In this document: piece by piece, positions 6,985 to 12,864 of the stretch
How positions within the stretch are numbered: the first letter of the stretch is position 1
How the letters are laid out: every line of letters starts with the position of its first letter
Assembly: GCA_024277475.1 (NCBI GenBank)
Contig: JAJRVC010000265.1
Coordinates: 1 to 12,864 of the forward strand
DNA length: 12,864 nucleotides
Direction: 5' to 3'
Origin: Deltaproteobacteria bacterium
Lineage (GTDB): Bacteria > Desulfobacterota > Desulfobacteria > Desulfobacterales > JAFDCJ01
Position numbers and translations under genes: made by a program
The notes under the pieces: model-generated
What the model was told of the DNA's origin: nothing
Seen by the model: the letters and a program-made list of their open reading frames with translations, nothing else
Database searches by the model: none

Positions 6985-7488
6985 TAGAATTTTACCTTCT
7001 ATATCTGCAATAATTTTCTAATATGATAACAATTTTACTATATTCGCAATAATTTTCTTTAAAATAAAAGATAATTTTCTGAGAGATTCCATCTTGCGGC
7101 AGGTTTGATTGGCAATATGAATCACTTAGCGTGGCCAGACCCCTGTTCCCCATAGGCGGAATGACGACCTCCTCTCTGGAGGTTTAAGGGGTATCGTAAT
7201 CGGTGCTGAACGTCAGATTGGAGTTGAAATTTTAGGGCGATTTTTCAAATCAGGTAATCATCCCGCGACGGGAGTTGGTAAATCGTCGTAAATGATAAAA
7301 GCTTCAATCAGCGAGCCGTGAGCCTTTACCGGTGCTTTGCGTTTACCTAAATACTTCAGTATCTAAAAAATCAGCTGGCAAGGGGCGGCAGCCAAAATGC
7401 AGACGTCAAAACCTGCAGATCAAGTCGTTAACGACAATTTTCAGAGGTTCATAGTGCATGATGTCTGTACTTTTTTGGTCTGACTGCC
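6985..7488. other. Intergenic stretch between iclR and the acyl-CoA synthetase gene
   Basis: The left third is very AT-rich and carries the iclR promoter repeats. The rest contains no ORF with a convincing start or ribosome-binding site. A minus-strand frame at 7258-7362 (34 residues, closed by TAG upstream and TGA downstream) has protein-like composition and may be a relic, but I cannot assign it. A 7-bp hairpin at 7477-7495 (GGTCTGA, loop CTGCC, TCAGACC) overlaps the synthetase stop codon; on the minus strand it is followed by A residues, so it is not a standard terminator. Confidence 0.5.
6999..7080 (-). repeat. Direct repeats in the iclR promoter region
   Basis: Two 21-bp copies at 6999-7019 and 7038-7058 differ only at two adjacent bases, with a 39-bp period. 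On the minus strand each reads AGAAAATTATTGC followed by GA or AG and ATATAG. A third, partial copy, AGAAAATTATC, is at 7070-7080. They sit directly upstream of the iclR ribosome-binding site, so autoregulation by IclR is a plausible explanation. Confidence 0.55.
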
Positions 7489-9036
7489 TCAGACCTTCGG
7501 GGAATATTTATCTACCAGGACATATTTTGTTACCTTGCCGGTTGGCGTTCGGGGCAGCAATCCCTCATACATTATTATTTTTTTGGGTGTTTTGAAACCG
7601 GCTATTTTTTCTCTGGCATAAGCAATCAATTCCTCTTCCGTGATTTCTTTATCCGGGGCTTTTACCACCACGGCTGTGACTGCCTCGCCCCAGGTTTTAT
7701 CGGGCAGACCGATGACCGCGCAGTCGGCAACGGCCGGATGGCCCATGAGAACGTATTCCACTTCCACCGCAAACACATTCTGACCACCGGATATTATCAT
7801 GTCCTTGCTGCGGCCTTCAAGGTAAAGAAAGCCTTCTTCGTCCATGCGCCCTAAGTCGCCGGTATAGAACCAGCTGTTTTTAAATGATTCGCGGGTTTTT
7901 TCCTCATTTTTGAAATACCCAGCTGTTACCGCCGCGCCGCGACCGATGATCTCGCCGATCTCACCGGTTGGGACATCTTTGCCTCCGGCATCTAAGATCC
8001 GTATCTCCACCCCAAAAATAACCTGCCCGACCGAATCGGGTTTGCGGGTTTTTTCCTCAGGCCCGATACTTACCAGGATCCCGGATTCCTGGAGCCCGTA
8101 ATATTCATAGATGTTGGGACAAATTCGTTCCCTGATTTCTTTCTGCAAGGATGAGGTCAGCGGTGCTGCGGCAAAAACCAGTGCCCGCAGCGAGCTTACA
8201 TCGTATTTCTCTACGTCAGGCTGGGCCAGAACGAAACTGGCCATGGTGGGCACCCAGTTGGATATTGTTACCTTTTCGGATTCTATCAAGGGCAGAATCT
8301 CCTGGGGATTAAACTGGTGGATGACATTACGTACTCCTGAATAAATAGCAATGCCGCACCAGGCAAACCCCACTCGCCCGAAAATCGGGAAGGCCGTGAG
8401 GATTACATCATTTCTGGTAACATGGTGGAGATCGGACATCACCGGTAAGGCCGTGCTGTTATTATAATGAGTCAGCATGTAAGCCTTGGGAAGACCGGTG
8501 GTTCCCGAAGTCAGGTTCAGATATTGATAATCTTCTTCGCTAACTTCCACATTCGGTTCTATATCCAGGTTTTCAGATAAAAATTGTTCATATTCACTGA
8601 CAAAGTCGGGCAGGCTATCCCCCATACCGACAAAATATTTTATCTGGGGCAACTGGTCGTGTATCTGAATGGCTATTTCACTGAACCAGGGATCAAATAA
8701 AACGGCTGTGGCATCACAATGACTAATAAGCTCTATCATCTCTGCGGCAGCCAGGCGATAATTCAGTGGTATGCCGATAACACCGATCTTGGCCAGGGCA
8801 AAATAAATCTCGACTATTTCAGCCCGGTTCGTACAAATAAAAGCCGCTGTATCTCCCTTTTTTAGACCCATGGCCATAAGCCCGTTGGCCAGCTGGTTGG
8901 TCCGCCTGTTGACTTCCATGAAAGTGAAGCGGCGCCCTGTACTCGAGCAAAAAATCGCTTCCCGGTTGCGGTAACGAATTGCTGCAACCCTGAGATAGTC
9001 ACCTACTTTCATTGTTCCTGTCGCCTTTGGCTGCAT
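7489..9036 (-). CDS. AMP-forming acyl-CoA synthetase (ANL superfamily)
   Basis: This 515-residue cytoplasmic enzyme activates a carboxylic acid with ATP to an acyl-adenylate and then a CoA thioester. The phosphate-binding loop LTSGTTGLPKAYMLTH is at 175-190. The EYYGLQESG motif comes near residue 315, followed by YTGDLGRMDEEGFLYLEGR and DMIISGGQNV, which form the hinge and C-terminal domain, and the catalytic lysine is in PTGK (Lys501). All core ANL motifs are present and the length is typical. The ATG is preceded by AGGAGGT with 4-nt spacing, and a good promoter lies 146 nt upstream. It is co-oriented with the methyltransferase cluster but separated by 0.5 kb and a regulator gene, so a shared pathway is only possible. 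The carnitine/crotonobetaine ligase CaiC is a similar-sized family member, but the sequence does not prove that substrate. It ends in TGA. Confidence 0.92.
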   Translation of the reverse strand: MQPKATGTMKVGDYLRVAAIRYRNREAIFCSSTGRRFTFMEVNRRTNQLANGLMAMGLKKGDTAAFICTNRAEIVEIYFALAKIGVIGIPLNYRLAAAEMIELISHCDATAVLFDPWFSEIAIQIHDQLPQIKYFVGMGDSLPDFVSEYEQFLSENLDIEPNVEVSEEDYQYLNLTSGTTGLPKAYMLTHYNNSTALPVMSDLHHVTRNDVILTAFPIFGRVGFAWCGIAIYSGVRNVIHQFNPQEILPLIESEKVTISNWVPTMASFVLAQPDVEKYDVSSLRALVFAAAPLTSSLQKEIRERICPNIYEYYGLQESGILVSIGPEEKTRKPDSVGQVIFGVEIRILDAGGKDVPTGEIGEIIGRGAAVTAGYFKNEEKTRESFKNSWFYTGDLGRMDEEGFLYLEGRSKDMIISGGQNVFAVEVEYVLMGHPAVADCAVIGLPDKTWGEAVTAVVVKAPDKEITEEELIAYAREKIAGFKTPKKIIMYEGLLPRTPTGKVTKYVLVDKYSPKV

Positions 9037-9181
9037 GGGTACCTCCTTATATAAGTAGGGTTTTTGGTTTGCGTCTTCAGACCTTTGGATTGAAAATGAT
9101 AAAGGATAAGAATTCGTTTTTTAAGAGCAAATTAGTAGAAAATGATGACTGTACCCCTGACCGTTTCAATCAATCGAAATT

Positions 9182-9210
9182 TCTATACTAACTGGCATTC
9201 GTGATGTCAA
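9182..9210 (-). promoter_or_regulatory. Sigma70-like promoter for the acyl-CoA synthetase gene
   Basis: On the minus strand TTGACA (9210-9205) is separated by exactly 17 nt from TATAGA (9187-9182). This is a consensus -35 with a 4/6 -10. The start codon is at 9036, so the 5' leader would be about 140 nt. No other promoter-like pair as good was seen in this gap. Confidence 0.6.
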
Positions 9211-9993
9211 CCCGGCATTTTTAATCAAATTGGCTTATAATAAGAAGATTTGGGCATAGAACGCTTGGCTGCACCGTGTGTTCTCGATGTCCTGGGGTCG
9301 CCACAGCAATATAAGGGCTGTCGAAATCGTATCCGGTGGGAGGAGTTGCTACCTTTTAGGCACTTATGGGCCTAAAGATAGATTCGCAAGTATAAGGGGC
9401 AGTTTGCTGTGTTTTTACAAACTTTGCAAGAAGAACGTTTATTCGCTTTGTTTTGATAAACTTTTTTTAAACACAGTGAAGACTTCCTCCAAAGGGCGTT
9501 AGCACGGGGTTATCTATTTTCTTTCCACCGGTGTCTAAAACAGATAAATTGGGTGGAATGTCGACTAATTTTGTCGTAGAAGTCTAAGCGCGGAAGTATG
9601 TGCGGTCCGCCGTGGCGGTAAGTAAAGGCATGCAGCAACTGCAGCAATGTAATGGATGTAACGGGGTCGTTCATGGTTATTTAAGGTATCGGATGGGAAA
9701 AAAGCCTTTTCGGAATTCATGGCCGGCTTTTTCCCCGAGGAATTCGGCAACATGAGCTTGTTAACAACCTTGGTTTTAAAACGCCCATCCTCCCCCCCAA
9801 AAAAAAATGGCAGCGTCAAGTCCGAAAGCTGACCTCATTTTAAGCTAATTTTTTTGAATAATCAGTTACTTACTGTGGCTCGACCCCCTTTTACTCAATA
9901 TTATTATTGGAAAATAGCCAGAATTTCCATGTTTTAATATTGGTAAGTAGCCAGAAGTATCCCTGCTGAATTTTATATCATGGAATTTCGGTC
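9211..9993. other. Region with no convincing gene
   Basis: Several short frames occur on both strands (for example 74 codons at 9278-9502 plus and 84 codons at 9565-9819 minus), but none has a credible ribosome-binding site or recognisable motif. Hairpins can form at 9353-9376 (TTAGGC with GCCTAA) and 9523-9558 (TTCCACC with GGTGGAA). A C7-A9 homopolymer run is near 9792-9808. The right end carries the tandem repeat ahead of the ATPase gene. Confidence 0.55.
9905..9962 (+). repeat. Two imperfect tandem copies upstream of the DUF4143-type ATPase gene
   Basis: TATTGG-AAAATAGCCAGAA (from 9905) and TATTGG-TAAGTAGCCAGAA (from 9938) repeat with a 33-bp period. Each copy holds a TGG-N7-CCA dyad, as expected for a protein-binding site. 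They end about 30 bp before the ATPase start, so they may be operators for that gene. I saw no matching copy elsewhere in the window. Confidence 0.45.
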
Positions 9994-10503
9994 ATGAAAA
10001 GAGATCTATACAATGTATTATGTCAGTGGAAACGGGATGCAAATCGCCATCCATTACTTGTCCGTGGTGCCAGGCAAGTGGGTAAAACCTATTTGGTGGA
10101 TGAGTTCGGGAGACGTGAATTTACTTCCCTGATTACGCTTAATTTTGAAAAGAATCCTGAACATAAAGATATTTTTAAATCATTGGAACTTACTGATATA
10201 CTAGATAAAATCGTTCTGTTTATCGGTAAGAGAATAGAGCCGGGAAAGACACTTTTATTTTTAGATGAAGTGCAGGATTGTCCTCCCGCAATTATGGCTT
10301 TGCGCTATTTTTATGAAGAAATGCCGTCATTGCACGTGATTACTGCTGGTTCACTGGTAGAATTTGCCCTGGAATCGGAAAATTTTCGTATGCCTGTTGG
10401 ACGAATTCAGTATATTTATTTGTTTCCGATGTCATTTGGTGAATTTATGGAGGCATCAGGAGAAAAAGAGCTCCGCAATTATAAAGATATGCGTGTCAAT
10501 TAA
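9994..10503 (+). CDS. Truncated AAA_14/DUF4143-type ATPase, N-terminal domain only
   Basis: The 169 residues form the N-terminal P-loop domain of the widespread ATP-binding proteins that carry a C-terminal DUF4143 domain. Walker A is GARQVGKT (25-32), Walker B is LLFLDEVQD (87-95), and ITAGSLVEFAL (116-126) is the conserved sensor-like segment. Full-length members have roughly 370-430 residues; here the frame ends with TAA soon after SFGEFMEASGEKEL, so the C-terminal domain is missing. No continuation was recognised in the other plus frames up to the antitoxin gene. The gene is therefore probably a remnant, cut at the junction with the antitoxin locus. Its role is poorly defined in the family. 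The start at 9994 has only a weak ribosome-binding site. It is the only plus-strand gene of the window. Confidence 0.8.
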   Translation: MKRDLYNVLCQWKRDANRHPLLVRGARQVGKTYLVDEFGRREFTSLITLNFEKNPEHKDIFKSLELTDILDKIVLFIGKRIEPGKTLLFLDEVQDCPPAIMALRYFYEEMPSLHVITAGSLVEFALESENFRMPVGRIQYIYLFPMSFGEFMEASGEKELRNYKDMRVN

Positions 10504-10508
10504 AATTT

Positions 10509-10742
10509 TCATTTATCGCTACCGTAAAACATCTCATTTATTTCCTCATCTTTCGCCATTATATCGTCAGGCACTTTCAGCTTGCCGCAGAGAAGCCCAA
10601 GCGTTCTTTTCCCTTCAGGCTTATGGGGCACGATATCAACAAGCGGCAAATTGTTTTTTGCAATTACAACCTTTTCACGATGATAGGCCATATTGACCAA
10701 TTTCGAGAGATTGGTTTTTGCTTCGGAAATATTAAAGATCAT
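10509..10742 (-). CDS. Phd/YefM-family type II antitoxin
   Basis: From ATG 10742 the product is 77 residues. The N-terminus MIFNISEAKTNLSKLV and the following EKVVIAKNNLPLVDIVPH are typical of Phd/YefM antitoxins, whose N-terminal domain binds DNA while the flexible C-terminus neutralises a toxin. The C-terminal GLLCGKLKVPDDI segment is typical of antitoxins paired with PIN-domain (VapC-like) toxins. The longer frame to 10823 is less likely because a TATAAT lies inside it and GGGGG sits about 9 nt before ATG 10742. No toxin gene follows; the next sequence downstream is the convergent ATPase remnant, 5 bp away. It is thus an orphan antitoxin or the survivor of a damaged module. Confidence 0.82.
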   Translation of the reverse strand: MIFNISEAKTNLSKLVNMAYHREKVVIAKNNLPLVDIVPHKPEGKRTLGLLCGKLKVPDDIMAKDEEINEMFYGSDK

Positions 10743-10763
10743 AAGACATACCCCCGTTTTTGG

Positions 10764-10769
10764 ATTATA
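10764..10769 (-). promoter_or_regulatory. -10 box of the antitoxin gene
   Basis: An exact TATAAT on the minus strand lies 22 nt upstream of ATG 10742. The expected -35 region (AGAGGTAG area) matches poorly, as is common for autoregulated antitoxin promoters. It supports the shorter start. Confidence 0.4.
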
Positions 10770-10838
10770 GCGTTTGCAGACTTTTCTACCTCTTATAACG
10801 AGTACAAAAATGGAAATTGTCATCAGGTCGGCTTTTTT

Positions 10839-12551
10839 TCAAATAAGGCTGTCACGATTCTCTATCTCCCAGCCCAGGGCCTTGTAACACTCGGCCGCAA
10901 AATGCACCGCTTCTTTTACATCCTGAAATCCAAGGAAATGAGACAACGCCTGCTCATATTCTCCCAGGTTCATCAAGCTGACTCCCATACAAATGTTAAG
11001 CTGGGGATCCTCCGGGAATTGGGATAATCCCCGCGACAGGATGCGTATGGATTCCCGGTAAGCACGCCTTTTCTGGCTCAAAATACCGAGCCCCAAATAG
11101 GCCCTTGCATTGGGATAATACGTCAATGATCGTTGGTACAATTTTTCAGCAAGGCCGTCTTTATGCTTAATGTCGTCAATACGGCTATAATCCCCATGAT
11201 CAAAAGTCATTGCAAGCCTCGAATAAAAACTCGAGTGCCAAGGGTAAAGGTCTTCTCTGTCAATTAACTGCAATGATTCAGTAAATTCGGAGAGTTTTTC
11301 ATGAAATGCCGATCTCAGTTTCTGTCCGAAGTCGAGTATCATTTCGCGGGTTAACTCCGGATCGGTCTCAAAATACATAATGTCTTCCGCCCGATTCAGC
11401 CAGATATCATCGGTAACCCCCAGGCGATGTTTGAAGTCTTCATAAAGCCGGGTTCCCGGGAAAATGTCGAGAATATAGAAAATGGCGCTCAGCGGCTTGA
11501 TGTCCTCGATCAAAGCGATCGTTTCGTTTATGGTTTGCTGACTTTCTTGCGGACAGCCGTAGATGAAGTAGGCACGGGCCATAATACCATAGCGCCGGGT
11601 CAAGGCAAAGGCATTTTGGATCCGGGTAGTGGCGATCTTTTTTTGAAGAAAAGTTCTTATTTTTTCCGAACCGCTTTCAACCCCGTAACTAATCTGAATA
11701 CAGCCGGCTTTTCTCATCCAGTAAATAATTTCTTCGCTGACATAATCCACCCGGGATATGGCGACCCATGTTATAGCCAGATTTTTTTTGATGATTTTTT
11801 TACATATTTTGATGACCTTTTTTTTGTTGACTGTAAAGGTGTCATCAGAAAAATAAAAATGGCGGGACCCTTTGCGATACAAACACTCGATTTGATCGAC
11901 AAAGTAGTCGATAGAGTGAAAGCGGACATTGTTTCCCCAGAACCGGGGAGATCCGCAAAAATTGCATTTACCGGCACATCCGCGGGTCAAGGACAGATGC
12001 TGATACGAAAAATATTTGGCTGGAACCGGCAAATCATCGAGACGGTTGATGGCTGCAGCCGGCCGGGTTCGGATTGGCTGCCCGTTTTTTCTGAATGCAA
12101 TCCCCTTGATCGTTTCAATCGCCTGGGAATGATCGGACTCGAGGTATCTGATTAAATCTAAAAACGGGTACTCCCCTTCGCCGATCACCACATAATCAAC
12201 TTCGCGAAAATGGGTTAGAAAATGGTTCCATAAAAATGTGGCCCCAATGCCGCCGAACACGACGGTCACCCGGGGATCGATCTGTTTGGCAATCCCGGCG
12301 ATTTCGATGCCTCCCCAGCGGTTGGCATGCAGAATGGAAAAACCGATTACATCGGGCTTTTTCCCGGCCAGCACTTCCCTGATTTTTTGGGGCGTAGCGT
12401 TGATGTTGTACCAGTTTAAGATCTCCACATCATATTGGTTATCCTTCAAAACAGATGCCACATAGTACACCCCCAGCGGCACGGCACGCACATCTTCGGT
12501 GCTATGCATCCGGGTTTCGAGAAAATACGGATATATCAGCAGGATTTTCAT
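10839..12551 (-). CDS. B12-binding radical SAM protein with C-terminal TPR-like repeats
   Basis: This 570-residue protein has three parts. Residues 1-140 resemble a cobalamin-binding domain (MKILLIYPYF start, KPDVIGFSILHANRWGG, VVFGGIGATF, VVIGEGEYPF). Residues 185-400 form a radical SAM barrel with the [4Fe-4S] ligands Cys192, Cys196 and Cys199 in TRGCAGKCNFC. Residues from about 470 to the end hold TPR-like helical repeats (LYQRSLTYYPNARAYLGLG, RILSRGLSQFPEDPQLNICMG, LGEYEQALSHF). Proteins of this type catalyse radical methylations or rearrangements, but the reaction cannot be predicted here. The N-terminal domain shows no clear DxHxxG, so cobalamin may bind base-off without a histidine ligand, or not at all. 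No obvious peptide or lipid substrate gene is adjacent. The start codon has only a weak ribosome-binding site; the gene ends in TGA. Confidence 0.9.
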   Translation of the reverse strand: MKILLIYPYFLETRMHSTEDVRAVPLGVYYVASVLKDNQYDVEILNWYNINATPQKIREVLAGKKPDVIGFSILHANRWGGIEIAGIAKQIDPRVTVVFGGIGATFLWNHFLTHFREVDYVVIGEGEYPFLDLIRYLESDHSQAIETIKGIAFRKNGQPIRTRPAAAINRLDDLPVPAKYFSYQHLSLTRGCAGKCNFCGSPRFWGNNVRFHSIDYFVDQIECLYRKGSRHFYFSDDTFTVNKKKVIKICKKIIKKNLAITWVAISRVDYVSEEIIYWMRKAGCIQISYGVESGSEKIRTFLQKKIATTRIQNAFALTRRYGIMARAYFIYGCPQESQQTINETIALIEDIKPLSAIFYILDIFPGTRLYEDFKHRLGVTDDIWLNRAEDIMYFETDPELTREMILDFGQKLRSAFHEKLSEFTESLQLIDREDLYPWHSSFYSRLAMTFDHGDYSRIDDIKHKDGLAEKLYQRSLTYYPNARAYLGLGILSQKRRAYRESIRILSRGLSQFPEDPQLNICMGVSLMNLGEYEQALSHFLGFQDVKEAVHFAAECYKALGWEIENRDSLI

Positions 12552-12681
12552 ATCTCAAAATCTGGCATTTGAACGGCGTTCTGTCAAGAATTTCAGATAT
12601 CGAAATGAGGGGGAAGGGTTCAATAATAAATTTTATAGTTGACAGAAGCGGCACTTACAGTATTTGCCCTTACTGAACGGA

Positions 12682-12864
12682 TTAACCACCCAATGCCAGG
12701 TTCGGTAAAAACAGGGCGATTTGGGGAAAGGCAATCAGGATAATCGTCGCCAGAATAAGAATTAGTAGAAACGGCAACGCGTGGCCGATCACTTCAAGGT
12801 ACGGTCGCCGGAATATGAGTTGGGCGGTAAAAATGTCGCAACCAAAAGGCGGTGTCGCCGAACC
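12682..12864 (-). CDS. dctM: TRAP transporter large permease (DctM-like), C-terminal end
   Basis: The frame runs from the window edge to TAA at 12684-12682 and gives the last 60 residues of a protein. ATPPFGCDIF, a hydrophobic segment LPFLLILILATIILIAF, and a final PQIALFLPNL are characteristic of the C-terminus of TRAP transporter DctM subunits, which span the inner membrane about 12 times and import carboxylates or other organic acids using a sodium gradient. Only one membrane segment is visible here. The rest of the gene and the expected small permease and binding protein lie outside, to the right. A TRAP system near amine-degradation genes could import a substrate, but two unrelated loci separate them. 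Confidence 0.85.
   Translation of the reverse strand, partial: GSATPPFGCDIFTAQLIFRRPYLEVIGHALPFLLILILATIILIAFPQIALFLPNLALGG

Noticed and set aside
7477..7495. Hairpin at the synthetase stop as an intrinsic terminator
   Set aside because: On the transcribed strand the stem is followed by A residues and not U residues.
9278..9502. 74-codon plus-strand ORF
   Set aside because: No ribosome-binding site and no recognisable motif.
9565..9819. 84-codon minus-strand ORF
   Set aside because: No ribosome-binding site, low-complexity start over a homopolymer run, and no family resemblance.
9659..9832. Plus-strand frame with AFSEFMAGFFPEEFGNMSLL
   Set aside because: It looks protein-like but has no good start, lies in a gene-poor stretch and matches nothing I can name; possible relic only.
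11427..12155. 242-codon plus-strand ORF
   Set aside because: It is antisense to the radical SAM gene, whose motifs and full-length frame are clear; the plus-strand product has no recognisable motif.
12658..12675. CAGTA-N8-TACTG inverted repeat after the TRAP permease gene
   Set aside because: Only 5-bp arms and no U tract, so too weak to call a terminator.
1..12864. pyl genes, tRNA-Pyl, corrinoid protein, CRISPR array or intact insertion sequence
   Set aside because: I looked for these and saw none; all must be elsewhere if present.

Overview
The window looks like a chromosomal segment of an anaerobic bacterium that can insert pyrrolysine, most plausibly a sulfate-reducing Desulfobacterota-type organism. 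This is inferred from gene content (a UAG-containing MttB, an HpsN-like dehydrogenase, a TRAP transporter, a B12-binding radical SAM protein) and not from a phylogenetic marker. Almost everything is on the minus strand; only a truncated ATPase gene is on plus.

Right to left (direction of minus-strand transcription): the C-terminal end of a TRAP transporter large permease at the window edge; a B12-binding radical SAM protein with C-terminal TPR-like repeats; a small Phd/YefM antitoxin facing a truncated DUF4143-type ATPase; about 0.8 kb with no convincing gene but several repeats; an acyl-CoA synthetase with a good sigma70-like promoter; about 0.5 kb of AT-rich and possibly decayed sequence; and then the main region of interest.

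That region (68-6984) contains an IclR regulator, a ridA remnant, a 14-codon leader ORF, a non-pyrrolysine MttB-superfamily methyltransferase, a HisD/HpsN-family dehydrogenase, a DegT/DnrJ/EryC1/StrS-type aminotransferase and a full-length trimethylamine-type methyltransferase (mttB). The last gene is interrupted by one in-frame TAG at the conserved pyrrolysine position, so it appears as two ORFs but should be read as one 494-residue protein. A ribosome-binding site at the left edge shows that another gene, plausibly the corrinoid partner protein, starts just outside.

Proposed logic (inference): the two MttB-family enzymes transfer methyl groups from methylamine or quaternary-amine substrates to a corrinoid protein, while the dehydrogenase and the PLP enzyme process the remaining hydroxylated or aminated skeleton, under control of the IclR protein. 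The substrate cannot be read from the sequence. The corrinoid protein, corrinoid:tetrahydrofolate methyltransferase, reactivase and pyl genes needed for this are not in the window. I saw no rRNA, tRNA, CRISPR array or intact insertion sequence.
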